In this document: in pieces, positions 1 to 7,479 of the stretch
Numbering within the stretch: the first letter of the stretch is position 1
Layout of the letters: each line of letters begins with the position of its first letter
Origin: Thermotogae bacterium
GTDB lineage: Bacteria > Thermotogota > Thermotogae > Petrotogales > Kosmotogaceae
Assembly (NCBI GenBank): GCA_003643975.1
Contig: QNAR01000004.1
Coordinates: 1 to 26,577, forward strand
Length of the DNA stretch: 26,577 nt
Reading direction: 5' to 3'
Program-made: the position numbers and the translations under genes
The notes under the pieces: generated by a model
Databases searched by the model: none
Seen by the model: the letters and a program-made list of their open reading frames with translations, nothing else
What the model was told of the DNA's origin: nothing

Positions 1-230
1 TTACCGCGTAAGAAAAGCCTCAGGTTCTTGAAAGTGTAGCCGCTGTTTTGGAGCAGCTTGACTACTCTAACACAAGCGATCTCAAAAAGAGCCCTTTTAA
101 CTGAGGAATCGTCAAGCTTTTCAAGGGCATTTATGATATTATTCAAAATCTTTATCTCTTCCGTAAAGATGGCTTTTCTTCTGTAAAAGGTACCAACTGC
201 CTCTGGCTTTAACATTTTCTCTATTTTCAT
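1..230 (-). CDS. Hypothetical protein, N-terminal part (runs off the left edge)
   Basis: An open reading frame starts at ATG 230 and stays open for 76 codons to the edge of the window, so only the N-terminal part is seen. It begins MKIEKMLKPEAVGTF and is basic and probably mostly helical, with a segment like IKILNNIINALEKLD. I recognise no family. No good ribosome binding site precedes ATG 230, and a second in-frame ATG lies five codons later, so the start is uncertain. A TATAAT-like -10 on this strand (264-269) would fit a leadered transcript. It is divergent from the pilin gene at 414. Confidence 0.5.
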   Translation of the reverse strand, partial: MKIEKMLKPEAVGTFYRRKAIFTEEIKILNNIINALEKLDDSSVKRALFEIACVRVVKLLQNSGYTFKNLRLFLRG

Positions 231-333
231 AACTGTATTATATTCTGCAGTTGTTAAAATCGCATTATATGTTATTATTCGTATGGATAAATATGCTTAC
301 TTTTATTCGGAACTTTATGATTTCTTTTTACTC

Positions 334-362
334 TTGAAATTGCAACCACATCTTTTTATATT
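334..362 (+). promoter_or_regulatory. Promoter of the pseudopilin gene
   Basis: TTGAAA (334-339) and TATATT (357-362) are separated by 17 bp, close to the vegetative sigma consensus. They lie about 50 bp upstream of ATG 414. An AGGGGG ribosome binding site (402-407) follows. Confidence 0.55.
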
Positions 363-413
363 CTTTTGTGAATAGAATGGAATTGTGTATATATCATAAT
401 CAGGGGGTATCTT

Positions 414-857
414 ATGTTCAGAAAAAAGGGTTTCTCACTGGTAGAAATGCTTATCGTTCTTGCGGTTATGGCTACGTTGATTGCGACAATAACACCCGTA
501 GCGATGAACGCCATCCGTAAAGCAAAAGCTGTTCAGGTTGCTTTCAACTTAAAAGTACTCGTCACTGGCATGGAAAATAAAATTCTCCTGGATTCACAAG
601 TACCGGAAAATATCAAAGTCATCGGCAGAGATATCGATGTAACAAACTATGGAGTGGCTTATACCTCTTCAGGTGGTCATTATGTTGTAGTTGCCTTTAC
701 TTCCAGCGAAGTTCACTTTGAATCTGTCAGGGAAACTCTTAAGGATGCAACTAACACTTCTTCGGTGATTCCCGGTGATGCTCAATATCTTCCAGGTGGC
801 TTGCAAACAACTTCTAATGCAAAAGTGTTTTATAGAGTAGAATTTGATATATATTGA
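414..857 (+). CDS. Type IV pilin / type II secretion pseudopilin-like protein
   Basis: The 147-residue product opens with a classical type III signal: a short basic leader (MFRKKG), then FSLVEMLIVLAVMATLIAT. The cleavage Gly is followed by Phe, Glu is at +5 of the mature protein, and a hydrophobic helix runs on from there. A prepilin peptidase would be expected to cut after Gly6 and methylate Phe7. The remaining ~100 residues would form a small periplasmic/extracellular head with no Cys pair. Such proteins build type IV pili, pseudopili or DNA-uptake machines. Here it stands alone with its own promoter and terminator, so its machine is encoded elsewhere. The start is set by AGGGGG six bases upstream. 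Class is certain; subtype is unknown. Confidence 0.9.
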   Translation: MFRKKGFSLVEMLIVLAVMATLIATITPVAMNAIRKAKAVQVAFNLKVLVTGMENKILLDSQVPENIKVIGRDIDVTNYGVAYTSSGGHYVVVAFTSSEVHFESVRETLKDATNTSSVIPGDAQYLPGGLQTTSNAKVFYRVEFDIY

Positions 858-866
858 GTTTTTAAA

Positions 867-903
867 ACAGAAACAGCCCCGCTATGGGGCTGTTTCTGTG
901 TTC
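867..903 (+). terminator. Rho-independent-type terminator after the pilin gene
   Basis: A perfect 14-bp stem (867-880 with 886-899; ends ACAG...CCCC / GGGG...CTGT) has a 5-nt loop and lies ten bases after the stop codon. The following T tract is poor (GTT), so termination may be partial. Confidence 0.7.
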
Positions 904-1046
904 AAGACGGGGAATCTTTGAACAGGGGTGGGGTTAGCATGATTTCTATATCATCGGGACATTGAATTCACCGGTGGTTATTGTAGCAGGAAACAAGGAC
1001 TTTTGGCTTAAAAGAGTCTTACCAGTTTTACGAGCTTGTTTAACTT

Positions 1047-1075
1047 TTGTGAGACTTTTCACATTTTTTTAAAAT
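1047..1075 (+). promoter_or_regulatory. Possible promoter of the 70-residue gene
   Basis: TTGTGA (1047-1052) and TAAAAT (1070-1075) are 17 bp apart. A better -35 (TTGACT, 1087-1092) lies downstream but has no -10 at a good distance. The rest of the 858-1142 gap shows nothing I can name. Confidence 0.3.
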
Positions 1076-1142
1076 TCCTCATCCCCTTGACTGAAAAGCT
1101 TTTTAATGGCAGCATAGTAATGAATCATGAAGATGGAGGGAT

Positions 1143-1355
1143 ATGATGCGTGTTGTATTAACGCTTGGTGGGCTAGAAACCGTACAAAAAGCACGTAAGG
1201 TAGCCGATGCGGTAAAGAGATTGCTAAATTGTGATGTTGTCATGGAAAGAAACAAGGCGATAGTTGAGCTTGAATCTCTTGAATCTCTGGAAAGCGTTGA
1301 CGTGGAAATAAGAAAGTTTGGTTGTAGTATTTTAAAAGTAGAAACGAAAAATTGA
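1143..1355 (+). CDS. Small conserved-type protein with ferredoxin-like (HMA-like) pattern
   Basis: The 70-residue product shows a beta-alpha-beta-beta-alpha-beta rhythm: MRVVLTLGGLE, then a helix around KARKVADAVKRLL, strands CDVVMERNKAIVEL, a helix, and a last strand SILKVE. This is like heavy-metal-associated domains, but the CxxC metal site is absent, so no metal function is claimed. GGAGGG (1135-1140) is only two bases before ATG 1143 and five before ATG 1146. The second ATG is therefore the more likely start. A strong terminator follows directly, so it is monocistronic. The function is unknown. Confidence 0.65.
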   Translation: MMRVVLTLGGLETVQKARKVADAVKRLLNCDVVMERNKAIVELESLESLESVDVEIRKFGCSILKVETKN

Positions 1356-1382
1356 GGGTGGCTTTTAGCCACCCCATTTTTT
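1356..1382 (+). terminator. Rho-independent terminator
   Basis: An 8-bp perfect stem (GGGTGGCT 1356-1363 with AGCCACCC 1367-1374) has a 3-nt loop and is followed by C, A and six T. It overlaps the end of the 70-residue gene's stop region. Confidence 0.85.
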
Positions 1383-1459
1383 CAACGTTTCAAAGAAGAA
1401 GCGCCAAAGACATATGAAAAGTTTGTGTTATCATTAGCATAGATGGGGGTGATATCTTG

Positions 1460-1879
1460 ATGAAAAAGTTGTATAAATCCAGAAAAAACAAGGTGATTGA
1501 CGGTGTTTGTGGTGGATTAGCCGAATACCTTGAAGTCGACGCAACAGTAGTCAGGTTACTCTGGGCTCTTACAGCTTTTGTGTGGGGTGTTGGTATTCTT
1601 TTATATATTCTTGCAATGATAATCGTCCCACGTGAACCCGTAAGTGATGAAGAAAGCGAAAAGGAAGAACCCTTCGAGGAAAAAAGCCCAAATACCAGGG
1701 GAAAAACATGGAATGCTGAAAGCGGCGGAAAGCTTTTGATAGCAATTGTTGTAATTGTTATCGGTCTTTTTTTGTTGCTTCCTGGTACCTTCAGCGTCTT
1801 TTTCTGGAAGTTCATGCTGGGGCTTATGTTGATTGCCGGCGGTGGTTACATCATCTTAAAATCATTGAGGAAAGAGTAG
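1460..1879 (+). CDS. PspC-domain membrane protein
   Basis: Residues 1-60 match the PspC domain: LYKSRKNKVIDGVCGGLAEYL, then VVRLLWAL and a hydrophobic segment ending in the usual IIVPRE. A charged, Glu-rich linker follows (about 62-90), then two further hydrophobic stretches near the C-terminus (LLIAIVVIVIGLFLLL and FMLGLMLIAGG). PspC proteins sit in the cytoplasmic membrane and take part in envelope-stress responses in other bacteria. No PspA or PspF is nearby. GGGGGTGAT (1445-1453) points to ATG 1460; a TTG directly before it (1457) is also possible. The next gene begins four bases after the stop, so the two are co-transcribed. Confidence 0.85.
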   Translation: MKKLYKSRKNKVIDGVCGGLAEYLEVDATVVRLLWALTAFVWGVGILLYILAMIIVPREPVSDEESEKEEPFEEKSPNTRGKTWNAESGGKLLIAIVVIVIGLFLLLPGTFSVFFWKFMLGLMLIAGGGYIILKSLRKE

Positions 1880-1883
1880 GATT

Positions 1884-2768
1884 ATGAGATTCGCTCTTGG
1901 CTTGTTTCTTATTTTCATAGGCATTTTTATCGTTCTCGGATATTTCAGCCTTGGTTCTCTGCCTAATTTCATTGACAATTTCACATCGACATGGCCTTTG
2001 ATACTGATTTTTATTGGAATCAGCCTTCTTTCAGGAATAAAGGGGTTAAAATGGCTGAAGTACGTCAATGCCATACTTATACTTGGGTACCTGTTTTTCC
2101 TTCTCCTGTGGCCTACTCCCATTAGTTTCACTTATCAATCAGGTACGCGTGACCTGCTCACCAAAGGAGTTTTAAGCCAAGACACTGTGGTAGAGTTGAA
2201 TATAGATTCCAGCATATGCACCGTGAACATAGAAAAAGTTGAAAGTCCTGCAGAAAACTCAGCTGGTGTTATCGAATATGAAATCTCGGCTGGTGACGGA
2301 TTTTATGTTAATGAGAATAGTCAAAATAACGTTGTTCAATATAATATAGGAATTAAACACACATGGATCCAGCGTGGAAGAAACAGCTTGATTATCAAAC
2401 TGTTTCCAGGCATTCTTTATAGGATAACTCTGAAGGGTGGTGTCCTCAAAGGCAATTTAGACATATCCGGGATAATGCTAGACAGCATGATGATAAATGC
2501 CGGTGTGATGGATTTTGATATATCCGTTTCAGATGTGTATCCAATGTCGCTGAAAGCAGAAGGTGGCGTTGGGAAATTCCGGGTTTTTCTTCCTCAAGAA
2601 GTTAAAGTTCAGGTTGATATGAACGCCGGTTTAAAAAAGCTCATCATGCGTAATTATGAGGAAACAACCGGTAGTGCAGGTGAAAAAATAATCGGTAATA
2701 TTTTAGCGAAAGTGAAGAGCTTTTTAGTGTTCAATACCGGTATACTCTGGCTTGAATTTTCAAATTAA
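1884..2768 (+). CDS. LiaF/DUF5668-like membrane protein with C-terminal beta-rich domain
   Basis: Of 294 residues, about 75 at the N-terminus form short hydrophobic helices with the LiaI/LiaF-type pattern (FLIFIGIFIVLGYFSLG, TWPLILIFIGISLLSGI, ILILGYLFFLLLW). Next comes a region of about 210 residues rich in short beta strands (VVELNIDSSICTVNIEKVE, LKGGVLKGNLDISG). This fits the cell-wall-active-antibiotics-response / adhesin-like beta-helix folds seen in LiaF and DUF4097 proteins. Together with the PspC protein upstream it resembles envelope-stress modules, though no LiaSR two-component pair is present. The last 9 bp overlap the convergent lipid-kinase gene. Confidence 0.75.
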   Translation: MRFALGLFLIFIGIFIVLGYFSLGSLPNFIDNFTSTWPLILIFIGISLLSGIKGLKWLKYVNAILILGYLFFLLLWPTPISFTYQSGTRDLLTKGVLSQDTVVELNIDSSICTVNIEKVESPAENSAGVIEYEISAGDGFYVNENSQNNVVQYNIGIKHTWIQRGRNSLIIKLFPGILYRITLKGGVLKGNLDISGIMLDSMMINAGVMDFDISVSDVYPMSLKAEGGVGKFRVFLPQEVKVQVDMNAGLKKLIMRNYEETTGSAGEKIIGNILAKVKSFLVFNTGILWLEFSN

Positions 2769-3665
2769 AACTCTCAAGGCTTTTGGTTTAACGCTTATCT
2801 TCAAGGGTAATGTACCTATGATTTCTCCGTCTATCTCAAACATAACTTTCCTTCCATCAGCTGAGTGAATTTCCGCATATTTCGCCGGGGTTTCAAAGAC
2901 AGTTGGCACGCTTATATGCTGGCCTTTATATATCTTTGGAAAATGATACAACAACCTCAATTTACTCATTTTTTCAATACCCATTACATCTAATTTGCCA
3001 TCATCAGGCACAGCTGAAGGACAGGCTTTCATACCACCACCGAAAAACTTTCCATTTCCAAAGGCTACAAGGAAGCAGTTTATCGGTCTTTCTTTTCCAT
3101 CAATGTTGAGACTTAGAGAATAGCTCTTTGCCTTTATAAATTCGATGAGAAAAGACATCAAATAGGTTAACTTGCCACGCACTTTTATCTTTGATTTGTT
3201 CATTCTCGCAGTAACGTCAGCATCAAAACCCGCACCAATAACGTTGATGGCATATCTTTTCTGTTGTTTTCCTTCAAAATTTCTGTACTCAACTTCTAAT
3301 ACATCGCTCAAAAACACATTATCTCCAGCGATTTTTTTTACCATGACTTCGTAATTATTGGGAATGCCAAAGGTCTTTGAAAAATCATTTCCGGTTCCAA
3401 CTCCTATCATGCCAACCGGTATATCTGCCCCAGAAAGCATAACCCCATTAACTACTTCGTTCAGCGTTCCATCGCCGCCTACGCTGACTATTTTTCCATA
3501 ACCCCTGGCCTGACGTGCTATTTCTATGGCGTCGCCCGGAGCTTTTGTGAATTTCTCATCGTAATCTCCAAGCTCCTTTTTTAAAAGCGATTGAATTTTC
3601 TCTTTATAATCACTGAGCGCTTTCCCATTTGAAGCCATTGGATTGATAACTACAAGGACTTTCAT
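2760..3665 (-). CDS. Diacylglycerol/lipid kinase family protein (YegS/BmrU type)
   Basis: The 301-residue product carries the diacylglycerol-kinase catalytic signature. GGDGTLNEVVNG spans residues 63-74, TGNDF follows at 91-95, and the N-terminus (KVLVVINPMASNGK) is the nucleotide-binding strand and loop of the family. The C-terminal half is the usual beta-sandwich (MKACPSAVPDDGKLDV, and the DG metal-site region). It probably phosphorylates a membrane lipid with ATP; the exact substrate cannot be read from sequence. AAAGGAG eight bases upstream fixes ATG 3665, although the frame is open for 52 more codons. It lies 40 bp after kamE with its own promoter signal, so it is likely only partly linked to the lysine operon. 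Confidence 0.9.
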   Translation of the reverse strand: MKVLVVINPMASNGKALSDYKEKIQSLLKKELGDYDEKFTKAPGDAIEIARQARGYGKIVSVGGDGTLNEVVNGVMLSGADIPVGMIGVGTGNDFSKTFGIPNNYEVMVKKIAGDNVFLSDVLEVEYRNFEGKQQKRYAINVIGAGFDADVTARMNKSKIKVRGKLTYLMSFLIEFIKAKSYSLSLNIDGKERPINCFLVAFGNGKFFGGGMKACPSAVPDDGKLDVMGIEKMSKLRLLYHFPKIYKGQHISVPTVFETPAKYAEIHSADGRKVMFEIDGEIIGTLPLKISVKPKALRVLI

Positions 3666-3694
3666 GTCACCACTCCTTTGTGAGTAATGTACAA

Positions 3695-3722
3695 ATTGTA
3701 GCATTTTACCTATTTTTATCAA
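3695..3722 (-). promoter_or_regulatory. Extended -10 promoter of the lipid-kinase gene
   Basis: Read on the minus strand: TTGATA (3722-3717), a 16-bp spacer ending in TGC, then TACAAT (3700-3695). It overlaps the last codons of kamE and lies about 30 bp upstream of ATG 3665. Confidence 0.5.
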
Positions 3723-4497
3723 TTCTCCTGCGAAGTTCATGGGCAATAAAAGAGGCAACATCTTCAGCGAAGGTTCCGGGTCCAAATCCAGCATCATACC
3801 CCAATTCTTTTGCAAGTTCATGTGTTATCCTCGCACCGCCAGCGATGAGAATAACCTTATCACGAATTCCTTCAGCTTCCAGAAGCTCTACAAGTTCTGT
3901 CATGTTCTTTATATGGGCATCTTTAGCTGTAACTGTCTGGGAGACGAGAAGAGCATCGGCATTTAATTCTATCGCCTTCGCTACGAATTCTTCATTTGAA
4001 ACCTGGCTTCCCAAATTGTGGGCTTCAAACATTTCATAACGTTCCAGACCGTAGTGCCCGGCAAAGCCCTTCATATTCATTATGGCATCTATTCCCACCG
4101 TGTGCGCATCTGTACCTGTTGTCGCACCAATAACGATGATTTTTCGACCGATATTTTCACGTATAAAGTTGTCTATTTCCTGCATGCTCATTTTTTTAAC
4201 GGTAATCTTAGGCACTTTTATAGCGGTATAATCAACGCTGTGTACACACTCTCCATAAGCTACAAAAAAGGTAAAACCCGGCGTGAGCTCTTTCCAGTAA
4301 ACAATTTGAGCATTATTCAAACCCATTTTTTTCATCAATTGCTTCGCTGCCTCTACTGCTTCCGGACCAGCTTTTACGGGCAGGGTGAAACTAAGCTGTA
4401 CCTTTCCATCATTCATCGTATCTCCATAGGGTTTGACTGCTTTCAAATTCAACGTCCTGTCAAAGTTCCTTTTTTCCATGGAATAGAGTCCACTCAT
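3706..4497 (-). CDS. kamE: Lysine 5,6-aminomutase beta subunit
   Basis: The 263-residue product carries the cobalamin- and PLP-binding parts of lysine 5,6-aminomutase, which moves the epsilon-amino group of lysine or beta-lysine to C5. The base-off B12 motif DxHxxG is D130, H132, G135. Eleven residues after the His, in NMKG, lies K143. That spacing equals His133/Lys144 of the clostridial enzyme, where the Lys binds PLP. The residues up to about 90 form the dimerisation region, and GGARITHELAKELGYDAGFGPGT closes the Rossmann-like B12 domain. Its start overlaps the kamD stop by 4 bp (ATGA), indicating coupled translation of the two subunits. It is the last gene of the lysine operon. Confidence 0.97.
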   Translation of the reverse strand: MSGLYSMEKRNFDRTLNLKAVKPYGDTMNDGKVQLSFTLPVKAGPEAVEAAKQLMKKMGLNNAQIVYWKELTPGFTFFVAYGECVHSVDYTAIKVPKITVKKMSMQEIDNFIRENIGRKIIVIGATTGTDAHTVGIDAIMNMKGFAGHYGLERYEMFEAHNLGSQVSNEEFVAKAIELNADALLVSQTVTAKDAHIKNMTELVELLEAEGIRDKVILIAGGARITHELAKELGYDAGFGPGTFAEDVASFIAHELRRRIDKNR

Positions 4498-6059
4498 GCT
4501 TTTTCACCTTCCAGCATTTTCGGTATGAATAAATTGAAATAATTTTCGGTTTTTTCGGCAACACCATCTAATCCCCTACCACCATTACGGCTTCGTTTTA
4601 TATCGGCAAAGATTCCCTTTTCCAGAGCACCGAACAATCCCAGTTTTTTTATCTCTTCAAGCAGTTCAGTGGCTTCATGAAGCACTTGATTCGCCCTCCG
4701 ATGAACTATTCCATCTTCTTTGAACTGTATCTCATCGCCTATATTTCTCAGATTGTTGAAAATATATCTGGCATTCTCTATTGATAGGTAGCGGTCTGAC
4801 ATGAACGGGGTATGTATCGCTTCAGTGAGCATGCCCAACAATTGTATTCCCTGTTTTGTCCAGATGGAGATAACATTGAAAAGAGCGTCTTGAATATGCC
4901 CCCTGAAAATATTGCCCGTCATATATTTTGTTGGCGGCATGTATTTTAGCGGTGCCTCTGGAAAGATTTCTCTTGCCAGCTGAGCCTGTGCCAATTCGAA
5001 AAGAAATCCATTTTCTATTTCAGGATTCATTTCAAAGGCGTGACCAAGACCCATTTGCTCTTCTGGAATACCTGCAATAAGAGCGAGCTGTTCGTTTATG
5101 AACTGTGACGCAAGTACAGTATGAGCCGCTTCATAGGCATCAGCCGTTGTGAGATAGTTATCTTCACCGGTGTTGATTATAACCCCAACAAAACCATTTA
5201 TTATTCTCGAGAAGAATTGGTCAATCATCGTCCTCTGCATGTTTATATCCCTGAAAAGGATTCCATATAAAGCGTCGTTGAGCATGACATCAAGCCTTTC
5301 AAAAGCTCCCATGACAGCTATTTCCGGCATGCACAGGCCGGAACAATAATTGCATAGCCGAATATATCTTTCCACTTCTTCACCCACTTCATCAAGGGCT
5401 TTTCTCATAATCCTGAAGTTTTCCTGAGTAGCAAAAGTTCCGCCAAACCCTTCCGTTGTGGGGCCATAAGGCACATAATCCAACAAACTCTGACCAGTTG
5501 ATCGTATTACTGCTATTATGTCAGCTCCTTGCCTTGCAGCCGCTTGAGCTTGAACAACATCTTCATAGATATTGCCGGTGGCCACAATAACATATAGATA
5601 AGGCTGAGGGCCTTCACCAAGCCTTGCAATCAAGTTCTCTCTTTTTTCTCGGTTACTTTTTATAATAGCAATGCTTTTATCTACCAATGGCTCAAGGACT
5701 GCTTTTATACTATCCACATTGCGCATTGGAAGCTCCGTTATGTCCAGCTCGCCTCTTGAAATCCCTTCGGCAATTTCCTGGGGAGAAAGACCTGTTTCGA
5801 GAATGGCATTTCCCAAATAAAGGCTTATACCATCACCAAGTAGTCCCTTCTCCTTTATCTTATCGACAACAACGTTAGGCAAGGGTATCCCAGCTTCGCT
5901 TACGCCATCAATACCTAAGAGACGGCATATCGTTCTCTCTACGCTGACAGTTGTATGATGTTCCACAAATTTTTGAACATCAGAAGCTATATCTCTCGCC
6001 AATTCTCTAGCACGATTTACTTTATTGAAATCCAGGCCTAATTTACTGCTTGCAGTCAC
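4494..6059 (-). CDS. kamD: Lysine 5,6-aminomutase alpha subunit
   Basis: The 521-residue product is full length for the alpha subunit, the TIM-barrel partner of KamE. Together they convert beta-lysine to 3,5-diaminohexanoate using adenosylcobalamin and PLP. Family-typical stretches are visible: GPQPYLYVIVATGNIYEDV, DIIAVIRSTGQSLLDYVPYG, LCNYCSGLCMPEIA and MNPEIENGFLFELAQAQ. The start is GTG 6059, preceded nine bases upstream by the G-rich site AAAGGGGG. It follows kamC by 4 bp. Nothing is truncated or shifted. Confidence 0.96.
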   Translation of the reverse strand: MTASSKLGLDFNKVNRARELARDIASDVQKFVEHHTTVSVERTICRLLGIDGVSEAGIPLPNVVVDKIKEKGLLGDGISLYLGNAILETGLSPQEIAEGISRGELDITELPMRNVDSIKAVLEPLVDKSIAIIKSNREKRENLIARLGEGPQPYLYVIVATGNIYEDVVQAQAAARQGADIIAVIRSTGQSLLDYVPYGPTTEGFGGTFATQENFRIMRKALDEVGEEVERYIRLCNYCSGLCMPEIAVMGAFERLDVMLNDALYGILFRDINMQRTMIDQFFSRIINGFVGVIINTGEDNYLTTADAYEAAHTVLASQFINEQLALIAGIPEEQMGLGHAFEMNPEIENGFLFELAQAQLAREIFPEAPLKYMPPTKYMTGNIFRGHIQDALFNVISIWTKQGIQLLGMLTEAIHTPFMSDRYLSIENARYIFNNLRNIGDEIQFKEDGIVHRRANQVLHEATELLEEIKKLGLFGALEKGIFADIKRSRNGGRGLDGVAEKTENYFNLFIPKMLEGEKA

Positions 6060-6063
6060 AGCG

Positions 6064-7479
6064 TTATTCCCCCTTTAAAAGCTTTCTCTTTGCCTTTTTT
6101 ATTATTTCTTTGTCCAATCCAAATATCTCAGCTATTTTGAGTGCTTCATGCGGCACTTCTCCAAGTTCGTCTTTCAATTCTACCAACGAATAGTCAACGT
6201 ATTCAACAAGAGATACAGGCGAGTCGAGCTTTTCAGGTAACTTTTCTCTCAAACCCTTTACACGGTAATGCCTTAATCCTTTTTCAGCGATGCCACTGTA
6301 GTGCGTTGTTATCATTGTGTAGCAACAACTATTAGAAAAAAATTCTGAAATGGAGCTCACCAATGCCTTGCCTTCATCAGGGTTTGTATTCCTCGCGAGT
6401 TCATCAAAAAGTATAAGCCAGCGTTCTTTTACATGCTTTATTGCCTCTTTCAATTCCAATACTTCAGCAGCAAAAGAAGAAAGACCTTTTTTATACGATT
6501 GATAGTCTCCCGAAAAAAAGAAAATCCCTTCAAACGGTACCATCTCAGCTTCTTTTGCAGGAACATAAAAACCGTATTGAAACATCAGCTGAGCAAGTGC
6601 AATAGTCCTCAAGAGCACTGTTTTTCCGCACATGTTGGCGCCTGTGATTACACAAACACCTTTTTTTATCAGGAGATCAACAGGCTGAAATTCTCTATGG
6701 TGAGGCCTGAGAATTTCTTTTATTTCGGGGTTAAAAAGCCCTCGAAATCTCACGGTTTTAGTTGAAAGCATAGGACGACTCAAGTTATACTTCTGAACTA
6801 GAACAGCTTTTGCCTGAAGAAAGTCTATTCTCGCTATGAGCTCTACTATTGCAGTTATTTTCTCTATGTTATCGCGAAATTCTTTTGATAGTTTTTGCCT
6901 TATTTTGTGTTCCAGCTCCATTTCCTTGAGTTTTAAGGTTTTTATTCTTTCCTGTATGTCATCTTTTGCCTGGCTAAGATTTGCTATTGCTCTTTTTTCC
7001 TGCCTAATAGCGGTAAGTTCGCTTGAATAAGCACTGTATATATGAAAGTTTCTGAGTTTAAGTCCTTCTGGATCTAAAAGATTCAGAAGTTCATTTGCGA
7101 CTATCTTTGGCAAGAATTCAGGGAACTGTATATTTTCTCTCAAATCTTCATAAGTGAGCAAAAAGTCCTTTAGCTCAAAGAGGTCTATATCGTCCAATTC
7201 TTCTCCTTGTTTAAGTCTTTCAATAGTTCCTAATATATCCTTTAACAGCGACAATCTTTGTTTGAGTTTTTCCAGAACACTTTCGTCACTGAAGTGTTTA
7301 ATGAACACAGAAAGCTCTTCGAGCTCTTTTTCTATCAAACCGGGTTCTTTCATGAAAGCAAGCTCTTTTAGCTTTCTTCTGCCAAAACCTGTTTTTAAAT
7401 CCAGTTCGTTGATAATGAATTTGAAGCCTGTGGCTTCGAAGAGTTTCTCTCTATCCAAGGTTTTCACCTTCCATAACAT
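6064..7479 (-). CDS. kamC: KamC, MutS-like ATPase of the lysine operon
   Basis: The 471-residue product has a MutS-type ABC ATPase at its C-terminal half. Walker A is GANMCGKT (280-287), and Walker B is LILFDE (355-360) followed by LARNTNPDEG, the MutS-like signature region. ITTHYSG follows. Residues 1-230 are helical and coiled-coil-rich, like the MutS core/lever, but the DNA-mismatch domain is missing. Such genes regularly accompany kamD/kamE; repair is not their likely job, and a role in assembly or reactivation of the B12 enzyme is my inference. ATG 7479 overlaps kamB by 29 bp. A TTG at 7458, properly spaced after GGAAGG, is an equally good start. Confidence 0.85.
   Translation of the reverse strand: MLWKVKTLDREKLFEATGFKFIINELDLKTGFGRRKLKELAFMKEPGLIEKELEELSVFIKHFSDESVLEKLKQRLSLLKDILGTIERLKQGEELDDIDLFELKDFLLTYEDLRENIQFPEFLPKIVANELLNLLDPEGLKLRNFHIYSAYSSELTAIRQEKRAIANLSQAKDDIQERIKTLKLKEMELEHKIRQKLSKEFRDNIEKITAIVELIARIDFLQAKAVLVQKYNLSRPMLSTKTVRFRGLFNPEIKEILRPHHREFQPVDLLIKKGVCVITGANMCGKTVLLRTIALAQLMFQYGFYVPAKEAEMVPFEGIFFFSGDYQSYKKGLSSFAAEVLELKEAIKHVKERWLILFDELARNTNPDEGKALVSSISEFFSNSCCYTMITTHYSGIAEKGLRHYRVKGLREKLPEKLDSPVSLVEYVDYSLVELKDELGEVPHEALKIAEIFGLDKEIIKKAKRKLLKGE

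Noticed and set aside
3666..3821. Upstream extension of the lipid-kinase frame by 52 codons.
   Set aside because: The extension lies over the end of kamE. ATG 3665 has a well-placed AAAGGAG and the typical family N-terminus KVLVVINP.
6064..7479. KamC as a true DNA mismatch-repair MutS or MutS2.
   Set aside because: Mismatch-binding and connector domains and the Smr nuclease are missing; the operon context is lysine fermentation.
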